A program made the translations under genes and the position numbers. Below are positions 19,788-28,832 of a stretch of DNA of 64,000 nucleotides, piece after piece (the first letter of the stretch is position 1; every line of letters begins with the position of its first letter). Source of the stretch: Methylosinus sp. Sm6 (GTDB taxonomy: Bacteria; Pseudomonadota; Alphaproteobacteria; Rhizobiales; Beijerinckiaceae); assembly GCF_019802345.1 (NCBI RefSeq), contig NZ_JAINDZ010000015.1:54070-118069 (forward strand), in the 5' to 3' direction. The notes beneath the pieces are model-generated. The model had not been told where the DNA came from and searched no databases. It worked only from the letters and a program-made list of their open reading frames with translations.

Positions 19788-21310
19788 TGCGGGGCGAATT
19801 GCTCTTCGAAGGCAAGGATTGGGATTTCGAGACGATCCAGCGCGTCCATGACGCGGTCGCGACGATCGCCCATAAGGAGCTCGGCCTCGACACTTTCGCC
19901 AATCAGATCGAGATCATCACCGCCGAGCAGATGCTCGACGCCTACGCCTCGACCGGAATGCCGCTGTTCTACAAGCATTGGTCGTTCGGCAAGCGATTCG
20001 CCCAGCATGAGGGCGTCTATCGCATGGGCCTGCAGGGCCTCGCCTATGAGATCGTGATCAACGCCGATCCCTGCATCAGCTACATCATGGAGGAGAACAC
20101 CGCCACGATGCAGACCTTGGTGATCGCCCATGCGGCGTTCGGCCACAATCACTTCTTCAAGCATAATTACCAGTTTCGGCAATGGACCGATCCGGAAGGC
20201 ATTCTCGATTATCTCTCCTTCGCCAAGACCTATATCGCCAATTGCGAGGAGCGCTACGGCCATGCCGAGGTCGAGCGCCTGCTCGACGCCGCCCATGCCT
20301 TGATGCCGCAGGGCATCGACCGCTATCCGCGCAAGCGGCCGATGAATCTGCAATTGGAGGAGAAGCGCGAGCAGGATCGCAAGGAGGAGCGCGAGCGGCT
20401 CTATGACGATCTCTGGCGCACCGTGCCGGGCCGCGCGCGCGGCTCGCGCCAGCTCGCCAGCGACAAGCGGCGCGCGCTGCTCGGCCTGCCGCAGGAGAAC
20501 ATCCTCTATTTTCTCGAGAAGGTGGCGCCGCGGCTGAAGCCCTGGCAACGCGAGGTGCTGCGCATCGTCCGGCTGATCGCGCAATATTTCTATCCGCAGC
20601 AGCAGACCAAGGTGATGAACGAGGGCTGCGCGACCTATTGCCATTATCGCCTGCTCGGCCGGCTGCACGAGAAAGGGCAGATCGGCGACGGCAGCTTTCT
20701 CGAATTTCTGACCTCGCACACCAACGCCACGCGCCAGCCCTTCTACGACAGCCCGTCCTATAGCGGGATCAATCCTTATGCGCTCGGCTTCGACATGATG
20801 CGCGACATCGAGCGCATCGTGCGCGAGCCGACCGAGGAGGACCGCTACTGGTTCCCCGAGATCGCCGGAACCGGCGACGCGATGGAGGTTCTGCGCCATG
20901 TCTGGGCGAATTACCGCGACGACAGTTTCATCGCGCAATTCCTGAGCCCGCGGCTCATCCGCAATTGGCGGCTGTTCCATGTCGTCGACGATCGCGAGCA
21001 TCCGCATCTCGAAGTGGCCTCGATCCACAATGAACGCGGCTATCGCGACCTGCGCCGCAGCCTCGCCGCCCAATATGAGGTGGGCGGATATGCCCCGGAT
21101 ATTCAGATCGTCGACGTCGATCTCGCCGGCAATCGCAAGCTCGTGCTGCATCACCGCGTTCGCGACGGAAAAATGCTCGAGCTCGCCAACGCCTCCATGG
21201 TGCTCGGCCATCTCGCCAATCTCTGGGGCTACGAAGTCTTGCTGCAGGAGATCGACTCGACCAACGAGCAGGTGCTCAAGGAGCATATGGTGCGGCCGGA
21301 GCACGGGTGA
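19787..21310 (+). CDS. spoVR: SpoVR family protein
   Basis: This 507-residue protein matches the SpoVR/YcgB family: the N-terminal DWDFETIQRVHDAV, then YAYEIVINADP-like LAYEIVINADPCISYIMEEN, FGHNHFFKHNYQFRQWT and NEGCATYCHYRLL. In Bacillus SpoVR affects spore cortex formation; in proteobacteria it travels with prkA-yeaH and its biochemical role is unknown. Length is complete. Confidence 0.95.
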   Translation: MRGELLFEGKDWDFETIQRVHDAVATIAHKELGLDTFANQIEIITAEQMLDAYASTGMPLFYKHWSFGKRFAQHEGVYRMGLQGLAYEIVINADPCISYIMEENTATMQTLVIAHAAFGHNHFFKHNYQFRQWTDPEGILDYLSFAKTYIANCEERYGHAEVERLLDAAHALMPQGIDRYPRKRPMNLQLEEKREQDRKEERERLYDDLWRTVPGRARGSRQLASDKRRALLGLPQENILYFLEKVAPRLKPWQREVLRIVRLIAQYFYPQQQTKVMNEGCATYCHYRLLGRLHEKGQIGDGSFLEFLTSHTNATRQPFYDSPSYSGINPYALGFDMMRDIERIVREPTEEDRYWFPEIAGTGDAMEVLRHVWANYRDDSFIAQFLSPRLIRNWRLFHVVDDREHPHLEVASIHNERGYRDLRRSLAAQYEVGGYAPDIQIVDVDLAGNRKLVLHHRVRDGKMLELANASMVLGHLANLWGYEVLLQEIDSTNEQVLKEHMVRPEHG

Positions 21311-21318
21311 GAAAAGGA

Positions 21319-21381
21319 GCGAGCCTGAAGGCTCGCTGTCCAAGCCCCGCCCCCTGGACCGCGAGCCTTCAGCAGGCTCGC
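21319..21381. repeat. Dispersed palindrome, inverted pair after spoVR
   Basis: GCGAGCCTGAAGGCTCGC at 21319-21336 faces a copy at 21361-21381 that carries a three-base insertion. The pair lies between the convergent ends of spoVR and the permease gene, so it could end transcription from both sides. Confidence 0.75.
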
Positions 21382-21393
21382 ATTTCGAAACCG

Positions 21394-22557
21394 CTAAGCT
21401 GCGAGGCTCTCGCGCTCCCGGTCGACCTCCTCATAGGCCGAGACGCGGCGCATCGGGCTCGCGTTTCTATTCCGCCGCGAGATCAGGACGACGGCGATCG
21501 CGATCTCTGCGGCGATCAGCGCCGCGAGCAGACAAGCGTAACGCGGATCGGCGCGCAGCAGGGTCTCGAGCGCCACCAGAAAAAAGATATGCGCCGCCGG
21601 AACGGCGATGATGACGAGGCTGCTCGACGCGCCGCGCCGGCCGGTGACATTGCCGAACGTCAGCACCAGCGCCATCGCCAGCAATGTATGGGCGAGGGAG
21701 AGCAGCGGCATGCCGAAGCGCTTGGCCGCCTCCGCCGCCCATTCGCCGGAGAGGCGCCGGTCGAGCCGCGCCACGCTCCAATCATCGAGGAATTCGCGCG
21801 GACCCATCTCATAGACGCCGCGCCAGCTGCGCGCCGGCAGCGATTCGCTGCCTTGCATCGGCAGCGCCATCGCATATTCGTCGAAGCCGGCGATGCGCAC
21901 CTCGTCGGCGTCGAACGGGCGCGTCTGAATGCTGCCGCGAGACAAGGCCAGGATGACGCCGGTCGGCGTGCGGCGGAATTCGGCGCGTGCGGCGGTGATG
22001 GTCTCCTCCTGGTTCTTCGCCAGCGACAGCTGCCGCACGAACAGGTTGACGGCGACGTCCGGCGTCTCCCAGCGCTCGAGGTACAGTGTCTTCAAGCCAT
22101 TGTCGAAAGTGTAGAAGCGCGCCGCCTCCAGCATGCGGTGGTTCAGCGTGTTGCGCACGACATTGATGACATCCTGCAGCGCGCCCGCATAATGCGGGGC
22201 CATGAAATTGGCGAGGCCATAGCCGAGCAGCACCATCGCCCCGGCGCAGACGATCGCCGGCCGGCACACGGCCCATACCGACAGCCGCAGCGCATAGAGA
22301 ACGGCGATCATGCCCTCGCTCGACATGCGCGCGAATTCGAGCGCCGTGGCGACGCCGATCGCCATGGGCAGGGTGATGTAGGCGACGGTCGGCGTCGTGC
22401 CGATCAGCGCGGGCGCCATCAGGCCGGCGCGGATCGCCGCCGGCGTGAGCGTGTAGAGCAGATAGGACAGAACGACCGGCACGCTGAGGGCGAATTGCAC
22501 GACCGCCATGCTGAACAGGATGCGCCGGGCGAGATAGACGAACAATAAGCGAGGCAT
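21394..22557 (-). CDS. LptF/LptG-family (YjgP/YjgQ) permease
   Basis: This 387-residue protein has the layout of lipopolysaccharide export permeases: three N-terminal membrane helices (about residues 10-110), a soluble domain (about 130-280) and three C-terminal helices (about 285-365). The N-terminus MPRLLFVYLARRILFSMAVV resembles LptF/LptG. Only one copy is present, whereas LptF and LptG normally come as an adjacent pair, so it may be a paralogue. It lies next to glycosyltransferase genes, consistent with envelope glycan work. Confidence 0.72.
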   Translation of the reverse strand: MPRLLFVYLARRILFSMAVVQFALSVPVVLSYLLYTLTPAAIRAGLMAPALIGTTPTVAYITLPMAIGVATALEFARMSSEGMIAVLYALRLSVWAVCRPAIVCAGAMVLLGYGLANFMAPHYAGALQDVINVVRNTLNHRMLEAARFYTFDNGLKTLYLERWETPDVAVNLFVRQLSLAKNQEETITAARAEFRRTPTGVILALSRGSIQTRPFDADEVRIAGFDEYAMALPMQGSESLPARSWRGVYEMGPREFLDDWSVARLDRRLSGEWAAEAAKRFGMPLLSLAHTLLAMALVLTFGNVTGRRGASSSLVIIAVPAAHIFFLVALETLLRADPRYACLLAALIAAEIAIAVVLISRRNRNASPMRRVSAYEEVDRERESLAA

Positions 22558-22632
22558 GGATCCCGTTCCGGCGCGCGGCGCGCGACGCCTCTGCAGGGGC
22601 GCCTTCGCCGCATATGAATAGCGGAATTCGGC

Positions 22633-23538
22633 CTATTTGCGAAATCGCTCCCAGGCCCGGCGCGAATATTCCTTCCAGGCGGCGTCGAAAGCGCGGGTCG
22701 AGGGCAGCAGTGTCGCGCCCGCCCAATGGGCGAAATAGATTTCGGCGCCCCAGGGATCGAGCGGCTTGCCGTCCTCGAATGTGATCCCCTTCGCTTTATA
22801 GAAGCTCTCGGACGAAGCTTTCTCGACACATTGCGGCAGAGTGGAAATGGCGACGCCGCGCCGGTGCGTCACGAAATTCACGAGCGGCTGCGCGAATAAT
22901 TGGCCGCGCTTGCGCACTTCGTGGAAGATCGCCGCATCTTCGCGGATCGTCTCGATGAAATGCTCGATCTTCAGATATTTGCTCGACGTGATCCAAAAGC
23001 CGTCGTTGAAGAGGAAAGCGTCGCGCAGAAAGTCGTAATTGGCGCGCTTCTCGTTGTAGACATATTCGAGGCTCCCAGAGGCGACGATGAACTCCGTCTG
23101 GCCGGCCTCGAGCCGCCCGAAGATCGGCGCAAAATCGCGAAACAGCACGACGTCCACATCGACATAGGCGACCTCGTCGAGCGGAAGGGCGAGCGCGTGG
23201 AGCTTGCGCAGGCGCCGGCGATGGCTGTTGAAAAAGCCAGGATAGAGCTCGAGCGCGAGACTGTCGATCGCGGCCGGCGTCTCCTCGATGAAATGCGCGC
23301 CATAGATGTCCGCGGCGCGGCGCGTCAGCGCGACATTCTCGTCATAGGGGATGAGGTAGATCGGCAGATGCGCATTGGTCGCGAGATAGCTCTCGAGGAA
23401 GGGCAGGAGCCAGTCGATGATCTTGTCGTTGCCGACAATGGCGATCCCGCAGCGCTTGGCCTCATTGGCGGCCGCGCTCTGTTCGGGCTCGAAAGTCTCG
23501 GGGGAGGATAGGGGTGGATTTGCAGGGCCGTCGCTCAT
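22633..23538 (-). CDS. Putative GT-A type glycosyltransferase
   Basis: This 301-residue protein has an early Rossmann-like start (RCGIAIVGNDKIIDWLLPFLES) and the metal-binding DxD-type stretch LDEVAYVDVDVVLFRDF near residue 130. Later come FLFNDGFWITSSK and PWGAEIYFAHWAG. This is the pattern of nucleotide-sugar transferases of the GT8-like or DUF-type GT-A group. It is divergent from two glycosyltransferases of another family. Donor and acceptor cannot be told. Confidence 0.68.
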   Translation of the reverse strand: MSDGPANPPLSSPETFEPEQSAAANEAKRCGIAIVGNDKIIDWLLPFLESYLATNAHLPIYLIPYDENVALTRRAADIYGAHFIEETPAAIDSLALELYPGFFNSHRRRLRKLHALALPLDEVAYVDVDVVLFRDFAPIFGRLEAGQTEFIVASGSLEYVYNEKRANYDFLRDAFLFNDGFWITSSKYLKIEHFIETIREDAAIFHEVRKRGQLFAQPLVNFVTHRRGVAISTLPQCVEKASSESFYKAKGITFEDGKPLDPWGAEIYFAHWAGATLLPSTRAFDAAWKEYSRRAWERFRK

Positions 23539-23627
23539 ATAAGCCTTCTACTTGGAAATTACGCCTCCGAGCAAGTGGACGCTGGGAAGGAGATTTTCCC
23601 TTTGCGTCCCGGAGGTTGCAGGAGGCC

Positions 23628-24863
23628 GTGATCGACACCGCCGTTTCGAGCCCCGTCGCCGCCGCCAGCCGGCCGCTCGCCGGCAGGACGGTCGCAGTGG
23701 TTCACGCCGCATGGCATTCCTGCGGCAGCTATCAGCTCAATGTGAGTCAGCTGCTCGCCTATCGCGCCCTCGGCGCGCGAACGATCTCGATCGCGGTGAT
23801 GGATGCGCCATCGCCGCCGCCGCCCGACGGCGGGCGCTGGCCGGCCTATATCGCCGCGACCTCCGATCTTCCCGCCGACGCGCGCTATTTCTGCGGACCG
23901 ACGCGCATGGGCCTGCCCGCATGGTGGCGCGTGGTCCATGGCGACGAGGCCGGCTATCTCATCGAGATGACGAAGCGCGTCGAGCTTCCGAGCGGGGTCG
24001 AGAGGGAGCGGATCGATCTCGTCCACGCCAATCATTTCTTCACTTTGCCGCTGGTCGCGCGCTTGAAGGCCGCGCGCGACCTGCCGGTTCTGCTCGAGAC
24101 GCAGGACATTCAGGCGCGCCAATTCGTCCTGCGCAACGAGACGCGCTTCTGCGCGCCGCCGGTCGCGCGCTATGAGGACCTGCTCGCCGTCGAGCTCGAC
24201 TGGATGCGCCGGGCCGACCGCTGCATCCATTTGAACGCGGAAGAGAATGCCGATTTTGCGCGGCTGCTGCCGCAGTCTTCGCACCGTCTCGTCTATCCGG
24301 CGATCGCGCCCGTGGCCTGCGGACCCGGCGGCGAGCGCGTGATCTTCGTCGCCAGCAACAATTTGCCTAATCGGCAGAGCCTGCGTTGGCTGCTGGCCGA
24401 GGCGCTGCCGCTGGCGCCGCAGGTTGCGATCGAGATCTACGGCAATATCGATTCGGGGCTCGCCGGTCTCGACAGGCCGCTGTACGAGGCGCATCGCCAT
24501 TTGTTCAAGGGCCGCGTCGAGGATTTGAACGCCGTCTATGCGCAATCGGCCGCGGTGCTGCTGCCGACCATCGAGGGACACGGGCTGTCGATCAAGACGG
24601 TGGAGGCGATGTCGAGCGGGGCGCCGCTGATCGCCACGCGCCACGCCTTTCGCGGCATGGGCTTCGATCCCGCGAGCTTGCGCAATGTGACTCTCGCCGA
24701 CGACGCGGCGAGTTTCGCGGCCGCGCTGCGCGCGATCGGAACGCGCTCCGAGACGACGTCGCGCGGCGAATCCGACACGCGCCGACTCTATGACGAGAAA
24801 TTCAGCTTCGACGCCTATGCGCGCGCGCTCGAGGAGGCGGCGGCGCCGCTGCTGCGCGCGTGA
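23628..24863 (+). CDS. Glycosyltransferase, GT4-like (tandem paralogue 1)
   Basis: This 411-residue protein has a GT-B fold C-terminus with KTVEAMSSGAPLIATRHAFRG, the donor-binding region of GT4-like enzymes, and an N-terminal VVHAAWHSCGSYQLNVSQLLAYRALGAR. GTG 23628 is taken as start because AGGAGG lies just upstream and the longer frame would overlap the divergent gene. It is paralogous along its whole length to the next gene, whose GTG overlaps its TGA. Confidence 0.75.
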   Translation: MIDTAVSSPVAAASRPLAGRTVAVVHAAWHSCGSYQLNVSQLLAYRALGARTISIAVMDAPSPPPPDGGRWPAYIAATSDLPADARYFCGPTRMGLPAWWRVVHGDEAGYLIEMTKRVELPSGVERERIDLVHANHFFTLPLVARLKAARDLPVLLETQDIQARQFVLRNETRFCAPPVARYEDLLAVELDWMRRADRCIHLNAEENADFARLLPQSSHRLVYPAIAPVACGPGGERVIFVASNNLPNRQSLRWLLAEALPLAPQVAIEIYGNIDSGLAGLDRPLYEAHRHLFKGRVEDLNAVYAQSAAVLLPTIEGHGLSIKTVEAMSSGAPLIATRHAFRGMGFDPASLRNVTLADDAASFAAALRAIGTRSETTSRGESDTRRLYDEKFSFDAYARALEEAAAPLLRA

Positions 24864-26113
24864 GCGGGACCGAGCCACAGCCGCTCGCCGGCCGCGACGT
24901 CGCGCTGGTGCATCCGGCCTGGCATTCTTGCGGAACCTATCGCGTCGTGCTCGGGCAGATCGCCGCCTATCGCGCGCTCGGCGCGCGCGTCGCGCCCATC
25001 GCCGTCAGCGACCTGCCGGGCTTTGCGCCCGAGCGCGCATGGCGCTGGCGCAGTTTCGTCGAGGCGACGCCGGAGCTGTCGCAGGGCGAGCGCTGGTTCG
25101 GCGGCGCGCCCTTTCGCGCCTTCGTCGCGCCGCGCTTCCTGAGCGAAGCGCTGTGGCCCTATCTGCACGGCGATCAGGCGATCATCCGCGCTGGAATCGC
25201 GGAGCGCTCGCGAGTCTCGGCGGCGCTGGCGGCACGCCGCTTCGATCTCGTTCACTGCAATCATTTCTTTTTGATGCCGGTCGCGAAGCGGCTCGCCGCC
25301 GCGCGCGCGCCGATCCTGCTCGACACGCATGATCTTCAGGCGCGCCAGTTCGCTCTGATGAACGAGCGCGCCTTCCTCCTCTCTCCCCGCGTGAGCTATG
25401 AGCAGATGCTCGCCCGGGAGCTCGATCTCATGCGCGGCGCCGATGTTCTTCTGCATCTCAACGCGCAGGAATATGACGATTTCCGCGCTCTCCTGCCGGA
25501 GAAGACTCACGCCTTGCACTATCCCGGCGCGCCGGACGCGCCGCTCGGGCCCGGCGGGCCGGACATCGTGTTGGTGGCGAGCGACAACAGCGCCAATGTC
25601 GAGAGCGTGATCTGGTTCCTGCGCGAGGTGTTCGGCCGCGCCGGCGCTCCGCCCATAAAAATCGTCGGCAATGTGGACGCGGGCGTGAAGGCGCGCGACC
25701 CGGCGATCTATCGCGCCGCTCGATCCTGCTTCATCGGGCGCGTCGAGGATCCGGCCGCCGTCTATGCCGCGGCGCGCCTGGTGCTGCTGCCGACGATCAG
25801 CGGTCACGGACTGTCGATCAAGACGGTGGAGGCGATGGCGAGCGGCCTGCCGATGATCGCGACGCGCCACGCTTTTCGCGGCATGCGCATGAATGCGGCG
25901 GATTTCCCCAATGTCGTGATCGCCGACGACGCCGAGACCTTCGCCCGCGCCCTGCGCGACGCGGCGGACGATCCGCGCATCGCGTCCGAGGCCGAGCGCG
26001 CGGCGAGCGCGACGCGGCGCACTTACGACGAGAATTTCTCGCTGTCCGCCTATGCGCGCCGGCTCGCTTCGCTCGTTCCCGCTCTGCTGCGCGAGGCGGC
26101 GATGCGAGACTGA
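24860..26113 (+). CDS. Glycosyltransferase, GT4-like (tandem paralogue 2)
   Basis: This 417-residue protein repeats the motif order of the upstream gene: HPAWHSCGTYRVVLGQ, LLDTHDLQARQFALMNERAF, then LPTISGHGLSIKTVEAMASG and MIATRHAFRGM. The start is GTG 24860, overlapping the previous stop by four bases. The two genes look like a tandem duplication and probably act in the same glycan pathway, with different substrates or linkages. Confidence 0.75.
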   Translation: MSGTEPQPLAGRDVALVHPAWHSCGTYRVVLGQIAAYRALGARVAPIAVSDLPGFAPERAWRWRSFVEATPELSQGERWFGGAPFRAFVAPRFLSEALWPYLHGDQAIIRAGIAERSRVSAALAARRFDLVHCNHFFLMPVAKRLAAARAPILLDTHDLQARQFALMNERAFLLSPRVSYEQMLARELDLMRGADVLLHLNAQEYDDFRALLPEKTHALHYPGAPDAPLGPGGPDIVLVASDNSANVESVIWFLREVFGRAGAPPIKIVGNVDAGVKARDPAIYRAARSCFIGRVEDPAAVYAAARLVLLPTISGHGLSIKTVEAMASGLPMIATRHAFRGMRMNAADFPNVVIADDAETFARALRDAADDPRIASEAERAASATRRTYDENFSLSAYARRLASLVPALLREAAMRD

Positions 26114-26218
26114 CGCCTCGCACCCGCCTGCCTCGGGCGCGGCCATTGCCTTTAACGATCCTCGCGTTCAGAATAGCGCCCGATTGAACGGGCCATTTTT
26201 CGTGCGACGGAGGAACCG

Positions 26219-27490
26219 ATGCGTTCGGCTCGGCAGGCCCTTGCGGCCTTTATCCTGTTTCTCGGAGCTTCGACGCTCGACCAGCGCGCGCTGGCGCAAG
26301 AGGCGGCGACCCAATTCGCCGATATCTTCTCGACGATTCACAAGTTCTCGAAGAACGGCAATTGGCCGCGTGGCGGCATCGCCGTCGACTCCGCCGGCAA
26401 TATCTTCGGGACCACGCTCTATGGCGGCAATTGCTCGACCTGCGGCGTCATCTACGAGCTCGTGAAGCCGACCAGCGGGACGACCTGGACCTTCAAGATC
26501 CTACATAAGTTCGAGCTCGGACCGGACGGCATCGCGCCGACGGGCCCGCTCACCATCGCCGGCGGCAAGATTTATGGAACCACCTCCGCCGGCGCCGATC
26601 CCAGCTGCGGATGCGGCGAGGTGTTCCGGCTCACGCCCTCGGGATCGACCTATACATATAAGGTGATCCGCCGTTTCGACCGCACGCATGGAACGACGCC
26701 GATCGGCGGCGTGCTGGTGGGCTCGGACGGCGCGATTTACGGAACGACCTCGGGCGGCGGCTCCAATCAGTCCGGCGTCATCTTCAAGATCGGCGCGACC
26801 GGCGTCTTCAGCATCCTGCACAATTTCGCCGGCAATTTCACCTCGGGACCGCAAGGCGAGCTGATCTTCGGCAAGGACGGGGCGATCTACGGGACGACCT
26901 TCGGCGGCGGCAAATATAATCAGGGCGCGGTGTTCCGCGTCACCAAGGGCGGGTCCTATTCCGTCATCTACAATTTCAAGGGGACCATCCAAATCCCCCA
27001 GTCGACCGACGGCGCCAATCCGGAGGGGCGCCTCGCGCTCGGCCCGGACGGGACCATCTATGGAACGACCACTTTCGGCGGCAACGCCTCCGGCTATGGA
27101 ACGGCCTATTCGCTGAAGCCGCCAGCGAAAACCGGCGGCGCCTGGACCTATAAGCAGCTCTATGTGTTCGGCCAGGGGACCGCGCTGCCGAATCTGCCGC
27201 ATTCCGGCTTCGTCCGGGCGGCCTCGGGCAATCTCTACGGAACCAGCGGCGGAGGCGGCGCCAGCGGCGGCGGAACGCTCTACAGGCTCAGCCCGCCGGC
27301 GTCGGGGACGCGGTGGAGCGCGAAGGTTCTCCATTCCTTCAAGCCGATGGACGCGGGGGGAGACGTTCCCTACGCCGATATCGTCATGACCAATGGCGTG
27401 ATCTATGGGACGACGCTGACCGGAGGCGACCGCAGCGCCAATTGCCCGAAGGGCCTCTACGGCTGCGGCACGGTCTTCGTTTATAAGTGA
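26219..27490 (+). CDS. Secreted repeat protein with GloVer-type beta-propeller-like repeats
   Basis: This 423-residue protein has a signal peptide (cleavage near residue 29, ALAQ) followed by about eight repeats. Each has the pattern GG-(I/V)-x-GxDGxIYGTTxxGG followed by VF(R/K)-like strands; copies include GAIYGTTFGGGKYNQGAVFR and GTIYGTTTFGGNASGYGTAY. The pattern matches tandem 'GloVer' repeats of secreted proteins seen mainly in acidobacteria and methanotrophs. The function is unknown; a surface or extracellular role is inferred. Standalone gene. Confidence 0.78.
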   Translation: MRSARQALAAFILFLGASTLDQRALAQEAATQFADIFSTIHKFSKNGNWPRGGIAVDSAGNIFGTTLYGGNCSTCGVIYELVKPTSGTTWTFKILHKFELGPDGIAPTGPLTIAGGKIYGTTSAGADPSCGCGEVFRLTPSGSTYTYKVIRRFDRTHGTTPIGGVLVGSDGAIYGTTSGGGSNQSGVIFKIGATGVFSILHNFAGNFTSGPQGELIFGKDGAIYGTTFGGGKYNQGAVFRVTKGGSYSVIYNFKGTIQIPQSTDGANPEGRLALGPDGTIYGTTTFGGNASGYGTAYSLKPPAKTGGAWTYKQLYVFGQGTALPNLPHSGFVRAASGNLYGTSGGGGASGGGTLYRLSPPASGTRWSAKVLHSFKPMDAGGDVPYADIVMTNGVIYGTTLTGGDRSANCPKGLYGCGTVFVYK

Positions 27491-27544
27491 GCGCCGACGG
27501 CGGCTGGTTTGAGCCTGCGCCGATAAGACCCTATAAGCCGCGCG

Positions 27545-28726
27545 ATGACCGAGCAGACCGCCCGTCGCGCCGAGGAGCGCGGCGACAATGAGATCCGAAC
27601 GCCGCCCGGCGCCTCTGGCGGCCACAGCCTCGCGCGTTCCGACGCGACGGCGCCGACGCTGAAATCTCCCGCCGATCTCGTCGCCGCGGGCCTGCTCGCG
27701 CCCGCAGCGGCTCCGGCTCTGGCCGCCGTGGCGTCCCGCTACAGCGTCGCGGTGACGCCGGACATTGCGGCGCTGATCGACCGCGCCGATCCGCGCGACC
27801 CCATCGCCCGCCAATTCCTGCCCGATCCGCGCGAGCTCGACACGCGCGCGGAAGAACTCGCCGATCCGATCGGCGACGGCCCGTTCAGCCCGATGGAGGG
27901 GCTCGTCCATCGCTATCCCGATCGCGTGCTGCTGAAGCTTCTCTCCGTCTGCCCGGTCTATTGCCGCTTCTGCTTTCGCCGCGAGAGCGTCGGCCACGGC
28001 AAGGGCGGCGCCCTCTCGGACGAGGCGCTGTCGCGCGCGCTCGCCTATATCGCCGCGCGCCCCGCAATCTTCGAAGTGATCCTCACCGGCGGCGATCCGC
28101 TCGCCCTGTCGGCGCGGCGTCTGCGCGCCGTCGCCGAGCGGCTGCGGGAAATGGAGCATGTCGCGCTGCTGCGCATTCACACGCGCGCGCCGACCGCCTC
28201 TCCCGATCTCGCGAGCCCCGACCGGCTCGCGGCGCTGACCGCCAGCGGCAAGGCCGTCTATATGGCCTTGCATGTGAATCATGCGCGCGAGCTGACGCCG
28301 CGGGCGCGGGAAGCCATCGCCCGCATCCAGGAGGCCGGCGTCACGACGCTCGCCCAGACCGTGCTGCTGCGCGGCGTCAACGACGACGCCGACACGCTCG
28401 AGCGGCTGATGCGCGCGCTCGCCTCGCTGCGTGTAAAACCCTATTATCTCCATCATCCCGATCTCGCCCCCGGCACCTCCCATTTCCGCGTTTCGATCGA
28501 CGAGGGACGCGCCCTCTACGCCGAGCTGGCGCGGCGCGTTTCGGGCGTGGCCTCGCCGGCCTATGTCCTCGACATTCCCGGCGGCTACGGTAAGGTTCCG
28601 CTGCAGCCTCCCCATCTCGAGCGCAGCCCGGACGGCGGCTGGCTCGTCCGCGACCGCGCCGGGCGCGCGCACGCCTATCCGGGCGAGAGCGCGGACGAGA
28701 TGGCGCAACGGGCCGTGGCAGACTGA
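27545..28726 (+). CDS. Lysine 2,3-aminomutase family radical SAM protein
   Basis: This 393-residue protein has the radical SAM CxxxCxxC motif in VCPVYCRFCFRRESVG (about residue 138), then EVILTGGDPLALSARRL, RIHTRAPTASP and KPYYLHHPDLAPGTSHFRV, diagnostic of KamA/EpmB. These enzymes interconvert alpha- and beta-lysine with PLP. The efp-modifying epmA gene is not adjacent, so EF-P modification versus free lysine metabolism cannot be decided. The N-terminal 40 residues are unconserved. Confidence 0.9.
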   Translation: MTEQTARRAEERGDNEIRTPPGASGGHSLARSDATAPTLKSPADLVAAGLLAPAAAPALAAVASRYSVAVTPDIAALIDRADPRDPIARQFLPDPRELDTRAEELADPIGDGPFSPMEGLVHRYPDRVLLKLLSVCPVYCRFCFRRESVGHGKGGALSDEALSRALAYIAARPAIFEVILTGGDPLALSARRLRAVAERLREMEHVALLRIHTRAPTASPDLASPDRLAALTASGKAVYMALHVNHARELTPRAREAIARIQEAGVTTLAQTVLLRGVNDDADTLERLMRALASLRVKPYYLHHPDLAPGTSHFRVSIDEGRALYAELARRVSGVASPAYVLDIPGGYGKVPLQPPHLERSPDGGWLVRDRAGRAHAYPGESADEMAQRAVAD

Positions 28727-28832
28727 AGCTTCGCGGCGACGCTCTCGCTCGTCCGATTGCTCCGCCCCGAGATTGGCGAAATTTTGGGTTTCTGACTGCT
28801 CCCGACATCACTTCTGCAACGAAAGCTTCGCC

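Noticed and set aside
19727..21343. 538-codon minus-strand open frame opposite spoVR
   Set aside because: spoVR motifs on the plus strand are complete, so this is not a gene.
26501..28708. 735-codon minus-strand open frame opposite the GloVer and aminomutase genes
   Set aside because: Crosses two real genes antisense and has no domain signature.
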